Below are positions 43,990-52,124 of a stretch of DNA of 64,000 nt, piece by piece; position 1 is the stretch's first letter, and every line of letters starts with the position of its first letter. Both the position numbers and the translations under genes were made by a program. The stretch covers positions 62,001 through 126,000 of the forward strand of contig NZ_NEJP01000019.1 in the NCBI RefSeq assembly GCF_002113125.1, in the 5' to 3' direction. The notes below the pieces were generated by a model. It made no database searches and was not told the DNA's origin. It saw only the letters and a list, made by a program, of their open reading frames with translations. The DNA is from Pseudomonas sp. B20(2017). Lineage in GTDB: Bacteria; Pseudomonadota; Gammaproteobacteria; Pseudomonadales; Pseudomonadaceae.

Positions 43990-44583
43990 ATGTTGAAAAA
44001 GACTCTGGCCGCTCTGGCAATCGGCTCTGCCGTCCTGTCCGCCAACGTGATGGCCGCTGACTACGTGGTTGACAAAGAAGGCCAGCACGCCTTCGTCGAC
44101 TTCAAGATCAGCCACCTGGGCTATAGCTTCATCACCGGTACGTTCAAGGACATCAGCGGCAAGTTCAGCTTCGACGCTGCCAAGCCTGAAGACAGCAAGA
44201 TCGAGTTCGACGTGAAGACCGCCAGCGTGTTCACCAACCACGCCGAGCGTGACAAGCACATCTCCAGCAAAGACTTCCTGGACGTGGGCAAATACGCTGA
44301 TGCCAAGTTCGTCTCCACCAGCGTCAAATCCACCGGCAAGAACGCCGCTGGTAAAGACACGGCTGACGTGACCGGCGACCTGACCCTGCACGGCGTGACC
44401 AAGCCGATCGTGGTCAAGGCAACCTTCCTGGGTGAAGGCAAGGATCCATGGGGCGGCTACCGTGCCGGCTTCGAAGGCACCACCAGCATCAAGCGCTCTG
44501 ATTTCGGCAAGATGATGGATCTGGGTCCACAGTCCGACAACGTCGACCTGTACATTTCGTTTGAAGGTGTCAAAGCGAAGTAA
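43990..44583 (+). CDS. YceI family periplasmic protein
   Basis: The 197-residue protein has a signal peptide (MLKKTLAALAIGSAVLSANVMA) and a YceI lipocalin-like domain: YVVDKEGQHAFVDFKISHLGYS, GDLTLHGVTKPIVVKA and FGKMMDLGPQSDNVDLYISFEG. YceI proteins bind isoprenoid lipids. The equivalent in P. aeruginosa at this site (PasP) was described as a secreted protease, but no catalytic site is evident here. The ATG at 43990 with AAAGGA upstream is chosen. A terminator follows. Confidence 0.92.
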   Translation: MLKKTLAALAIGSAVLSANVMAADYVVDKEGQHAFVDFKISHLGYSFITGTFKDISGKFSFDAAKPEDSKIEFDVKTASVFTNHAERDKHISSKDFLDVGKYADAKFVSTSVKSTGKNAAGKDTADVTGDLTLHGVTKPIVVKATFLGEGKDPWGGYRAGFEGTTSIKRSDFGKMMDLGPQSDNVDLYISFEGVKAK

Positions 44584-44599
44584 TTTTCGCCAGACATAC

Positions 44600-44638
44600 A
44601 AAAACGCCCCCGGTCTTGCGACCAGGGGCGTTTTTTAT
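44600..44638 (+). terminator. Rho-independent terminator after yceI
   Basis: AAAACGCCCC pairs with GGGGCGTTTT, with an inner extension, and is followed by a T run. Confidence 0.92.
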
Positions 44639-44662
44639 TGCCTGCAACATGCACACATCTCC

Positions 44663-44751
44663 TGTGGGAGCGAGCCTGCTTGCGAAAGCGTAGTGACAGC
44701 CAGTATCCACATTGAATGTGATGGCCTCTTCGCGAGCAGGCTCGCTCCCAC
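44663..44751. repeat. REPIN, outward GTGGG arms, long spacer
   Basis: TGTGGGAGCGAGCCTGCTTG and the inverse of its canonical form flank about 44 bases that include CACATTGAATGTGATGGCC. The left stem carries one mismatch (GCTTGC). Confidence 0.88.
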
Positions 44752-44776
44752 ACGGGGATGGCGTGCGTTGCTTATA

Positions 44777-44812
44777 AAAAATGCCCCGGCTCTTTCGAGC
44801 CGGGGCATTTTT
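44777..44812 (-). terminator. Rho-independent terminator after the RNA helicase gene, bidirectional in form
   Basis: ATGCCCCGGCTC and GAGCCGGGGCAT pair perfectly around TTTC, with A bases on the left and T bases on the right. It lies just beyond the helicase stop on the minus strand and could also end rightward transcripts. Confidence 0.92.
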
Positions 44813-44828
44813 CATTGCGGTTGAAAAC

Positions 44829-46706
44829 TCAGCGATTGCGGGTCAGCAAGGCCGGTTTTTCACCGCGTGGGCGGCTTGGCAGTTGATCCAGCTGCTCAGG
44901 CGTCGGGAAGCGGTCGGCTTTCGATTCCTTGTGCATGATCTTCGGCCCGCTGCTGCGTGGGTTCTGCACGGCTGGTTCAGCGCGTTGTTGATCGTCACGG
45001 GCCGGGCGGCGGTTGCGCGAATTCTCATCGCGACGACCCTGACCGTCACGCGGGGCACCGTTGCGTGGGCCGTTGCGTTTGCCCGGCGGGGTGCCGGTGC
45101 TCGAACCATTGCTGTTGCGCGGGCCGTTCTGGCGACCCTGCGACTGACCGCCGCGTGGTGCGCCCGAACCGGCGCCCTGGCCCTGACCACCAGGACGGCG
45201 GCCACGACCACCGGCCGGAGCCTGCTTCGGCACGTAATCAACGCGGTTACCGAAGTTATCGATATCGTCGTCGAGGAATTCGTCCGGAGCGCGGTCAGCA
45301 GCGGCGCGTGGCGGCTGGCTTGGCTGGCGCTGTTCGCGGGCCGGGGTGCCTTCGCGGGGTTTTTGTTGACGGGCTGGACGCTCGCCACGCTCACCGCGTT
45401 CGCCGGCAGGTTTTTCCTTGCCCTTGTCTTTGCCTTTGTCTTTACGACCGCCGCCACCGCCGCCGCCATTCGGGCCGTCACCGCGTGGGCCGCGTGCATT
45501 GCGCGGGTTGCGCATGTCCGGACGTTCACGGGCTTCCGGCTTCTCGGCCTCGATGGTGCTGGCATCGAAGCCCATCAGGTCGCCGTCGGCGATTTTCTGC
45601 TTGGTCATGCGTTCGATGCTTTTCAGCAGTTTTTCTTCGTCCGGCGCGACCAGCGAGATCGCCTCGCCCGAACGACCGGCCCGGCCGGTACGGCCGATAC
45701 GGTGCACGTAGTCTTCATCGACGTTCGGCAGTTCGAAGTTGACCACGTGTGGCAACTGGTCGATGTCCAGACCACGGGCCGCGATGTCGGTCGCCACCAG
45801 AATGCGCACCTGGTTGGCCTTGAAGTCGGCCAGGGCTTTGGTGCGGGCGTTCTGGCTCTTGTTGCCGTGGATCGCCACAGCCGGCAGGCCGTGCTTGTCC
45901 AGGTACTCGGCCAGACGGTTGGCGCCGTGCTTGGTGCGGGTGAACACCAGCACCTGTTCCCACGCGCCGGCGGTGATCAGGTGGGCCAGCAGCGCACGCT
46001 TGTGGCTGGCCGGCAGACGGAAGACCCGTTGCTCGATGCGCTCGACCGTGGTGTTCGGCGGCGTCACTTCGATGCGTTCCGGGTTGTGCAGCAGCTTGCC
46101 GGCGAGGTCGGTGATGTCTTTGGAGAAAGTCGCCGAGAACAGCAGGTTCTGGCGCTTGGCCGGCAGACGCGCGAGGACTTTCTTCACGTCGTGGACGAAG
46201 CCCATGTCGAGCATACGGTCGGCTTCGTCGAGCACGAGGATTTCAACGTGGGACAGATCGACGCTGCCCTGGCCGCACAGGTCGAGCAGACGACCCGGGC
46301 AGGCAACCAGCACGTCCACACCGCGGGACATGGCCTGAACCTGCGGGTTCATGCCGACGCCGCCGAAGATGCAGGCGCTGACGAATTTCAGGTCACGGGC
46401 GTAGATCTTGAAGCTGTCGTGCACCTGGGCCGCGAGTTCGCGGGTCGGGGTCAGCACCAGAACGCGCGGCTGGCGCGGGCCGTGACGCTGGGATTTGTCC
46501 GGGTGACCGTTGGGGAACAGTCGCTCCAGGATCGGAAGGGCGAAACCGCCGGTTTTACCGGTACCTGTCTGTGCCGCAACCATCAGGTCGCGACCTTGCA
46601 ACACGGCGGGAATGGCCCGCTGTTGCACCGGAGTAGGCTCGGTATAGCCCGCGTCTTCGATAGCGCGGACCAAAGCCTCGGAGAGACCGAGGGAAGCAAA
46701 GGACAT
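44829..46706 (-). CDS. rhlE: DEAD-box ATP-dependent RNA helicase, RhlE type
   Basis: The 625-residue protein has the helicase core in residues 1-375: Q motif GYTEPTPVQQRAIP, motif I AQTGTGKT, PTRELAAQ, DEADRMLDMGF, SATF, ARGLDIDQLPHVVNFELP and HRIGRTGRAGRSG. The remaining 250 residues form a basic, low-complexity tail rich in Gly, Arg, Lys, Asn and Pro that probably binds RNA. The ATG at 46706 starts the core MSFASLGLSEAL; the frame runs on upstream but without support. A candidate promoter lies about 210 bases upstream, implying a long leader. Confidence 0.92.
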   Translation of the reverse strand: MSFASLGLSEALVRAIEDAGYTEPTPVQQRAIPAVLQGRDLMVAAQTGTGKTGGFALPILERLFPNGHPDKSQRHGPRQPRVLVLTPTRELAAQVHDSFKIYARDLKFVSACIFGGVGMNPQVQAMSRGVDVLVACPGRLLDLCGQGSVDLSHVEILVLDEADRMLDMGFVHDVKKVLARLPAKRQNLLFSATFSKDITDLAGKLLHNPERIEVTPPNTTVERIEQRVFRLPASHKRALLAHLITAGAWEQVLVFTRTKHGANRLAEYLDKHGLPAVAIHGNKSQNARTKALADFKANQVRILVATDIAARGLDIDQLPHVVNFELPNVDEDYVHRIGRTGRAGRSGEAISLVAPDEEKLLKSIERMTKQKIADGDLMGFDASTIEAEKPEARERPDMRNPRNARGPRGDGPNGGGGGGGRKDKGKDKGKEKPAGERGERGERPARQQKPREGTPAREQRQPSQPPRAAADRAPDEFLDDDIDNFGNRVDYVPKQAPAGGRGRRPGGQGQGAGSGAPRGGQSQGRQNGPRNSNGSSTGTPPGKRNGPRNGAPRDGQGRRDENSRNRRPARDDQQRAEPAVQNPRSSGPKIMHKESKADRFPTPEQLDQLPSRPRGEKPALLTRNR

Positions 46707-46913
46707 GAGTAATCCTGTTTCAGTTAGGGCTTGGCCCAATGGGAGTCTTGCCTGGCGCGAATGGCGTTTAAGGGGACGCAATCCCGTCCGGTCCTGCTGC
46801 GGTTCCGAAGGCACGTCCGGAGCGCTCGCGCGGGCTGAAAAGCTGCGCTGTAGCGGGTCGGGAGGCCTGTTACGGTTCCGGGCGTCCGGGCGTGAGCCTG
46901 GCGGGAACGCCGG
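46707..46913 (-). promoter_or_regulatory. Probable long 5' leader of the RNA helicase gene
   Basis: About 200 GC-rich bases separate the candidate promoter from the start codon, with several short inverted repeats such as GTCCGG..CCGGAC-like words and GGCGTCC/GGGCG runs. Long leaders are common in cold-responsive helicase genes. No named RNA motif was recognised. Confidence 0.4.
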
Positions 46914-46922
46914 AGTATAACA
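46914..46922 (-). promoter_or_regulatory. Candidate extended -10 promoter for the helicase gene
   Basis: On the minus strand TGTTATACT fits TGN-TATACT, matching the -10 consensus at five of six positions. No clear -35 is present, as is usual for extended -10 promoters. Confidence 0.45.
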
Positions 46923-46928
46923 GAGCAA

Positions 46929-47741
46929 TCACTGCGCGCTGCTTTCCTGCTGCTCAACGGTTTTGCCGCTGGCGGTGGCGCTGCCCAGCGGCGCCGTCAG
47001 GGCGGGGGCCGCGCCGTAGCGGGCGCTGAGCTCGGCATAGGCCGGTTCGCGCTTGAAACGCTTGAGTTCGGCGCCGAAGCGCTGCACGAGCAAATCCATC
47101 CCCGCATTGCGCCGCACGGCCAGAAACTGGCTCTGGCGGCTGATAACGGTCGGGTTTTCGGTGATCTGATCGCGGATATTCAATTCATCGAGCAAATGCT
47201 GACCCACGCGGCGATCAGTGATCAGCAGATCGATCCGCCCGCGCACCAGTTTGCCGAAGTTGGCTTCGTGGGTCGGGGCCGGCTCGCGGGTGAAGAGGGG
47301 TGATTCCCTGAAGTCCGGGCTGTAGAGATAGCCCGGTGACGTACCAATGGTCAGGCCTTTGAGATCTTCCAGCGAGCGAAAAGGATGCGGTCGGTCGTTG
47401 GCATAGAACATCACGAACTCGACATCCGACAGCGGCTCACTTGGATAGAGCAGCATGGTGTCGCGCTCGTCACTGTGGAAAATGTCCAGCGCGCCGTCGG
47501 CCTGGCCGGTTTCGAGCATCGACAGGCAGCGTTTCCACGGCAAAAACTGCCATTCGACTTCGATGCCCAGGCGCTTGAACACGATGGCGGTGGTTTCGTA
47601 GTCCAGTCCGAGGTTCTTGCCATCCTGTTCATAGACGTAAGGTGCCCACGGTTCGGTGACGATACGCAGCTTCTCGCCCCGAGCCGCAAAGCTCAGGCAA
47701 GCAAAAACCAGTAAGGCGAAGAACTGCGTGATCAAAGGCAT
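46929..47741 (-). CDS. Periplasmic amino acid-binding-type protein
   Basis: The 270-residue protein has a signal peptide (FFALLVFACLSFAARG) and a type II solute-binding fold: LRIVTEPWAPYVYEQDGKNLG, ETGQADGALDIFHSDERDTM and LKGLTIGTSPGYLYSPDF. It has no ABC permease or enzyme domain beside it, so it may be a stand-alone sensor or a remote transporter component. The ligand is unknown. It is followed on the same strand by the helicase promoter region. Confidence 0.85.
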   Translation of the reverse strand: MPLITQFFALLVFACLSFAARGEKLRIVTEPWAPYVYEQDGKNLGLDYETTAIVFKRLGIEVEWQFLPWKRCLSMLETGQADGALDIFHSDERDTMLLYPSEPLSDVEFVMFYANDRPHPFRSLEDLKGLTIGTSPGYLYSPDFRESPLFTREPAPTHEANFGKLVRGRIDLLITDRRVGQHLLDELNIRDQITENPTVISRQSQFLAVRRNAGMDLLVQRFGAELKRFKREPAYAELSARYGAAPALTAPLGSATASGKTVEQQESSAQ

Positions 47742-47814
47742 GGCTTGAGATTACGACGAGAAACGGCAAAGAGCCAGAAACGGGCTGCAGAAGCTCTGTT
47801 TCGGGCGTTAAAAG

Positions 47815-47865
47815 CAAAAGATCGCAGCGGCGACAGCGTTTCAGGGCTGTCACGACTGCGATCTT
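47815..47865 (-). terminator. Terminator-like stem-loop after metF
   Basis: AAGATCGCAG pairs with CTGCGATCTT. An inner GACAGC..GCTGTC stem extends the hairpin. On the minus strand it is followed by TTTGCTTTTAA. Confidence 0.75.
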
Positions 47866-47886
47866 CTGTTCTTGCAGTTACGTCTT

Positions 47887-48732
47887 TTAGCGCGGCAGCT
47901 TCAGGTTGTTCCAGATCGCCAGGCTCGGTTCGGCCTGGTTCATGGAATAGAAGTGCAGGCCGGGTGCGCCGCCTTGCAGCAGGCGTTCGCACATCTCGCT
48001 GACGACTTGTTCACCGAAGCGCTGAATGCTTTGGGCGTCATCGCCGTAGGCTTCCAGCTGCTTGCGGATCCAGCGCGGAATTTCCGCACCGCAGGCATCG
48101 GAGAAGCGCGCGAGTTTGCTGTAGTTGGTGATCGGCATGATCCCCGGCACCACCGGAATGTCCACGCCCAGCGCCTGCAAACGGTCGACAAAGTAGAAGT
48201 AGCTGTCGGCGTTGAAGAAGTACTGAGTGATCGCGCTGTCGGCGCCGGCACGGGCCTTGCGCACGAAGTTGGCGAGATCGTCTTCGTAGTTGCGCGCTTG
48301 CGGATGCATCTCCGGGTAGGCGGCGACTTCGATGTGAAAATGATTGCCGGTTTCTTCACGAATGAATTCAACCAGTTCATTGGCGTGACGCAGCTCGCCG
48401 CTGGTCATGCCCATGCCGGATGGCAGGTCACCGCGCAGGGCGACGATGCGCTTGATGCCGGCAGCCTTGTACTCGTTCAGCAGGCCGCGCAGGTCGTCCT
48501 TGCTGTCGCCGACGCACGACAGGTGCGGGGCGGCGGGGATTTTGACTTCGCTTTCCAGCTGCAGAACGGTGTTCAGCGTGCGGTCACGGGTCGAACCGCC
48601 CGCGCCGTAGGTGCAGGAAAAGAAATCAGGATTGTAGGTGGCCAGCTGACGGGCAGTGGCGAGCAGTTTTTCATGCCCAGCATCGGTCTTGGTCGGGAAG
48701 AACTCGAAGCTGTAGCGACGGTCTTGGGACAT
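47887..48732 (-). CDS. metF: 5,10-Methylenetetrahydrofolate reductase
   Basis: MetF (281 residues) reduces methylene-THF to methyl-THF, the methyl donor for methionine synthesis. RRYSFEFFPTKTDAGHEKL, FFSCTYGAGGSTRD, VALRGDLPSG and ITQYFFNADSYFYFVD mark the flavin and folate sites of the TIM barrel. Two ATGs lie six bases apart. The inner one at 48732 has AAGGG at proper spacing and is chosen. It is downstream of ahcY in the same direction, but a REPIN lies between them. Confidence 0.96.
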   Translation of the reverse strand: MSQDRRYSFEFFPTKTDAGHEKLLATARQLATYNPDFFSCTYGAGGSTRDRTLNTVLQLESEVKIPAAPHLSCVGDSKDDLRGLLNEYKAAGIKRIVALRGDLPSGMGMTSGELRHANELVEFIREETGNHFHIEVAAYPEMHPQARNYEDDLANFVRKARAGADSAITQYFFNADSYFYFVDRLQALGVDIPVVPGIMPITNYSKLARFSDACGAEIPRWIRKQLEAYGDDAQSIQRFGEQVVSEMCERLLQGGAPGLHFYSMNQAEPSLAIWNNLKLPR

Positions 48733-48778
48733 GGTCATACCCTTGGAAACAAGAACCTTCGAGGCGCTGCAATTCCAT

Positions 48779-48867
48779 GTGGGAGCGGGCTTGCTCGCGA
48801 AAACGGTGAGTCAGACAACAATGGTGTTGAATGATAAACCGCCTTCGCGAGCAAGCTCGCTCCCACA
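48779..48867. repeat. REPIN, outward GTGGG arms, long spacer
   Basis: The left stem is GCGGGCTTGCTCGC and the right GCGAGCTTGCTCGC, flanking about 43 bases with ACAACAATGGTGTTGAATGA. It lies between ahcY and metF. Confidence 0.9.
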
Positions 48868-48891
48868 GGAAGAGCGAGCAGTCAGCGCCTG

Positions 48892-50301
48892 TTAGTAGCG
48901 GTAAGCGTGCGGCTTGAACGGGCCTTCGACGGTCACGCCGATGTAGTCAGCCTGTTGCTTGGTCAGTTTGGTGACCACGCCGCCGAAGCCGCGAACCATT
49001 TCCAGGGCCACTTCTTCGTCGAGTTTCTTCGGCAGTACTTCAACGGTCAGGCGCTCGGCTTTCTGGGCTGGCGACAGGTCGGCGTACTTCTGGCCGAACA
49101 GGAAGATCTGCGCCAGAACCTGGTTGGCGAACGAACCGTCCATGATGCGGCTCGGGTGACCGGTGGCGTTGCCCAGGTTCACCAGACGGCCTTCGGCCAG
49201 CAGGATCAGGTAGTCGTCGTTCTGAGCGTCGAAAGCGCCCGGGCCGGTACGGTGGATCTTGTGTACCTGTGGCTTCACTTCTTCCCATGCCCAGTTCTTG
49301 CGCATGAAAGCGGTGTCGATTTCGTTGTCGAAGTGACCGATGTTGCAGACAACGGCGCGCTTCTTCAGGGCTTTAAGCATGTTTGAGTCGCAAACGTTGA
49401 CGTTACCGGTGGTGGTCACGATCAGGTCGATCTTGCCCAGCAGCGCTTTGTCGATGCTCGCTTCGGTGCCGTCGTTGATACCGTCGATGAACGGCGAAAC
49501 CAGTTCGAAACCGTCCATGCAGGCCTGCATGGCGCAGATCGGGTCGACTTCGGAGACTTTAACGATCATGCCTTCCTGACGCAGGGACTGGGCCGAGCCC
49601 TTGCCCACGTCACCGTAACCGATGACCAGCGCTTGCTTGCCGGACAGCAGGTGGTCGGTGCCACGCTTGATGGCGTCGTTCAGGCTGTGACGGCAGCCGT
49701 ACTTGTTGTCGTTCTTGGACTTGGTTACCGAGTCGTTGACGTTGATGGCCGGGATCTTCAGTTCGCCCTTGGCCAGCATGTCCAGCAGACGGTGTACGCC
49801 GGTGGTGGTTTCTTCGGTCACGCCGTGAACACGGTCCAGAACCTGTGGGTATTTCTTGTGCAGCAGCTCGGTCAGGTCGCCGCCGTCGTCGAGGATCATG
49901 TTGGCGTCCCAAGGCTGGCCATCCTTCAGGATGGTCTGCTCCAGGCACCACTCGTACTCTTCTTCAGTCTCGCCTTTCCAGGCGAAAACCGGGATGCCGG
50001 CAGCGGCGATGGAAGCAGCGGCCTGATCCTGAGTCGAGAAAATGTTGCAGGACGACCAGCGCACTTCGGCACCCAGGGCAACCAGGGTTTCGATCAGCAC
50101 GGCGGTCTGAATGGTCATGTGGATGCAGCCGAGGATTTTTGCGCCTTTCAAAGGCTGCTCGGAAGCGTACTTGCGGCGCAGACCCATCAGGGCCGGCATT
50201 TCCGACTCGGCGATGATGGTTTCGCGACGGCCCCAGGCAGCCAGGGACATGTCGGCAACTTTGTAATCGTTAAAATCTGCAGGCGTGATAACAGCGCTCA
50301 T
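48892..50301 (-). CDS. ahcY: S-adenosylhomocysteine hydrolase
   Basis: AhcY (469 residues) splits SAH into adenosine and homocysteine and so removes the inhibitory product of SAM-dependent methylation. The NAD loop is VIGYGDVGKGSAQSL, and the substrate region includes GCIHMTIQTAVLIETLVALG, DDGGDLTELLHKK and VNDSVTKSKNDNKYGCRHSL. The C-terminus ends in KPHAYRY as in most family members. Its expression is predicted to be switched on by the SAH riboswitch in its leader. Confidence 0.97.
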   Translation of the reverse strand: MSAVITPADFNDYKVADMSLAAWGRRETIIAESEMPALMGLRRKYASEQPLKGAKILGCIHMTIQTAVLIETLVALGAEVRWSSCNIFSTQDQAAASIAAAGIPVFAWKGETEEEYEWCLEQTILKDGQPWDANMILDDGGDLTELLHKKYPQVLDRVHGVTEETTTGVHRLLDMLAKGELKIPAINVNDSVTKSKNDNKYGCRHSLNDAIKRGTDHLLSGKQALVIGYGDVGKGSAQSLRQEGMIVKVSEVDPICAMQACMDGFELVSPFIDGINDGTEASIDKALLGKIDLIVTTTGNVNVCDSNMLKALKKRAVVCNIGHFDNEIDTAFMRKNWAWEEVKPQVHKIHRTGPGAFDAQNDDYLILLAEGRLVNLGNATGHPSRIMDGSFANQVLAQIFLFGQKYADLSPAQKAERLTVEVLPKKLDEEVALEMVRGFGGVVTKLTKQQADYIGVTVEGPFKPHAYRY

Positions 50302-50330
50302 GAAGAGCCTCCATTCGTAATGTATGCGAA

Positions 50331-50421
50331 TGGGCGCCGTTGTGCGTTTAGTGTCCGGCGCAAGCCGGCCAACGCCCCATCCGAGCCTGACAGGTTGAAC
50401 CTGCTGCAGCGCCCCTCGGAC
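50331..50421 (-). ncRNA. S-adenosylhomocysteine (SAH) riboswitch upstream of ahcY
   Basis: On the minus strand the element starts CCGAGGGGCGCTGCAGC, where SAH riboswitches have CCGAGGAGCGCUGC, and continues with CAGGCTCGG, which closes the first helix. A GCCGG-TTGC-GCCGG hairpin follows, and AACGGCGCCC pairs back to GGGCGC as the pseudoknot. This order and these conserved pieces match the known class. It lies about 30 bases before the ahcY start, in agreement with an on-switch at translation or transcription level. Confidence 0.92.
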
Positions 50422-50473
50422 AGGTGGCGGGAAAACGGTATCAAGTGAAGGTTACCGTTTTGAAACGGGGGCG

Positions 50474-50501
50474 ATTATAGCCGTCTAGACTGATCTTCCA
50501 A
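50474..50501 (-). promoter_or_regulatory. Sigma-70 promoter for the riboswitch-ahcY transcript
   Basis: On the minus strand TATAAT is a perfect -10 at 50474-50479. TTGGAA at 50496-50501 lies 16 bases upstream and matches the -35 at four of six positions. The start point would lie about 45 bases before the riboswitch. Confidence 0.7.
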
Positions 50502-50620
50502 AGGGTTTCTGTCGGCCGGATGAAGATCGCCAATCGCGACCATAGTAGAAGCCTCATGGAGCATGACCGCTCAGTCTGCCAAGATGGCGCCATCATTCGG
50601 CAAGACGCTCAGGAGTGAAG

Positions 50621-51028
50621 ATGAATTTCCACACCCGCAAGTGGGTAAAACCCGAAGACCTCAACCCCAACGGCACCCTGTTCGGCGGCAGCCTGCTGCG
50701 CTGGATCGACGAAGAAGCGGCGATCTACGCGATCGTTCAACTGGGCAACCAGCGTGTGGTGACCAAGTACATTTCCGAAATCAACTTCGTCAGCGCTTCG
50801 CGCCAGGGCGACATCATCGAACTGGGCATCACCGCCACCGAGTTCGGCCGTACCTCGATCACCCTGACCTGCGAAGTGCGCAACAAGATCACCCGCAAAA
50901 GCATCCTGACCGTCGAGAAGATGGTCTTCGTCAACCTCGGCGAAGACGGCCTGCCGGCCCCGCACGGGCGGACCGAGATCAAGTACGTCAAAGACCAGTT
51001 CAAGGAAGACGAACTCGTCACCAAGTAA
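50621..51028 (+). CDS. Acyl-CoA thioesterase (hotdog fold, YciA-like)
   Basis: The 135-residue protein has the BFIT/YciA-type hotdog pattern: LNPNGTLFGGSLLRWIDEEAAIYA, with the catalytic acid in WIDEEAA, and YISEINFVSASRQGDIIELG. It would hydrolyse acyl-CoA thioesters in the cytoplasm; the chain-length preference is unknown. The ATG at 50621 has AGGAG at good spacing. It is divergent from ahcY. Confidence 0.9.
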   Translation: MNFHTRKWVKPEDLNPNGTLFGGSLLRWIDEEAAIYAIVQLGNQRVVTKYISEINFVSASRQGDIIELGITATEFGRTSITLTCEVRNKITRKSILTVEKMVFVNLGEDGLPAPHGRTEIKYVKDQFKEDELVTK

Positions 51029-51043
51029 TATCGGCGGTGCCCC

Positions 51044-51125
51044 CATCGCGAGCAAGCCCGCTCCCACATTAGACCGCGTGCTCCCCCGCAACTCGGTCAA
51101 CTGTGGGAGCGGGCTTGCTCGCGAA
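51044..51125. repeat. REPIN, inward GTGGG arms
   Basis: Both arms have the GCGGGCTTGCTCGC stem and face inward across about 35 bases. It lies between two genes read in the same direction. Confidence 0.9.
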
Positions 51126-51218
51126 AGCGGTTGTGCAGTCACCGAAGATTTATCTGGCTACTGAACAGCCATGAACCGCAGGGGTCGTAGCTAAAAGCCC
51201 CTCTACGGTTCCCACGCC

Positions 51219-52124
51219 ATGACCACCCCAACAGACGGCAAGACCCCCGACCTCTCGGCCAAGGAACAACACGAAGTCGAGAAAAACCAGCCGCCCCGCG
51301 CGGCGGTCCTGCATGAAATCATCCGCAAACAGGGCGACCAGGAACTGGAGCGCAGCATCGCTGCACTGTGGTGGTCGGCGCTGGCGGCCGGGCTGACCAT
51401 GGGCCTGTCGCTGATGGGCATGGGCCTGCTCAATTCGCGTCTGCCCGAGGGCGACGAATTCAAGGTGATCGCCAGCTTCGGCTACTGCGCAGGCTTTCTC
51501 GCAGTGATCCTCGCCCGCCAGCAACTGTTCACCGAAAACACCCTGACCGCCGTGCTGCCGGTGATGACTAAACCGACGATCCGCAACTTCGGCCGACTGA
51601 TCCGACTCTGGACAGTCGTATTGTTCGGCAACCTGTGCGGCACGATTCTGGTGGCTTACGTGATGCTCGAACTGCCGATCTTCGACAGCAAGACCGACGA
51701 GGCCTTCCTCGAAATCGGCCGCAAGGTCATGGAGAACCACGCGAGTCAGATGTTCGCCAAGGGCATCGTTTCTGGCTGGATGATCGCCACCATGGTCTGG
51801 ATGATTCCGTCCATGGAGAGCGCGAAGATGTGGATCATCATCCTCATCACCTATTTCATGGCGCTGGGCGATTTCACCCACATCGTGGTGGGGTCGGCGG
51901 AGGTGTCGTATCTGGTGTTTGCCGGCGAGCTGCCGTGGAGTGATTTCTGGGCGGTGTTTGCCGGACCGACCTTGGCGGGGAACATTATCGGCGGCAGTTT
52001 CATCTTTGCCCTGATCAGTCATGCGCAGATCCGCAGTGAAAGCGGTGCGCCGAAAGAAACGGATGCGCCGAAGGAATCTGCGGACCAGGCCGAAAAGCCC
52101 GATCCGCAGCGGATCAAGAAATGA
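51219..52124 (+). CDS. Formate/nitrite transporter (FNT) family protein
   Basis: The 301-residue protein has a hydrophilic N-terminal segment of about 45 residues, then six predicted helices (for example SALAAGLTMGLSLMGMGLL, GFLAVILARQQLFTENTL, FGNLCGTILVAYVM, LAGNIIGGSFIFALISH) and a charged tail. FTENTLTAVLPV and GNIIGGS are FNT-like. It is closest to the YfdC branch, whose substrate is not established. Its stop codon abuts that of the convergent antiporter gene with no spacer. Confidence 0.88.
   Translation: MTTPTDGKTPDLSAKEQHEVEKNQPPRAAVLHEIIRKQGDQELERSIAALWWSALAAGLTMGLSLMGMGLLNSRLPEGDEFKVIASFGYCAGFLAVILARQQLFTENTLTAVLPVMTKPTIRNFGRLIRLWTVVLFGNLCGTILVAYVMLELPIFDSKTDEAFLEIGRKVMENHASQMFAKGIVSGWMIATMVWMIPSMESAKMWIIILITYFMALGDFTHIVVGSAEVSYLVFAGELPWSDFWAVFAGPTLAGNIIGGSFIFALISHAQIRSESGAPKETDAPKESADQAEKPDPQRIKK

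Noticed and set aside
44781..46712. A 643-codon plus-strand frame opposite the RNA helicase gene
   Set aside because: It begins inside a terminator and mirrors the helicase core. Apparent hydrophobic runs come from reading the Gly/Arg-rich tail backwards.
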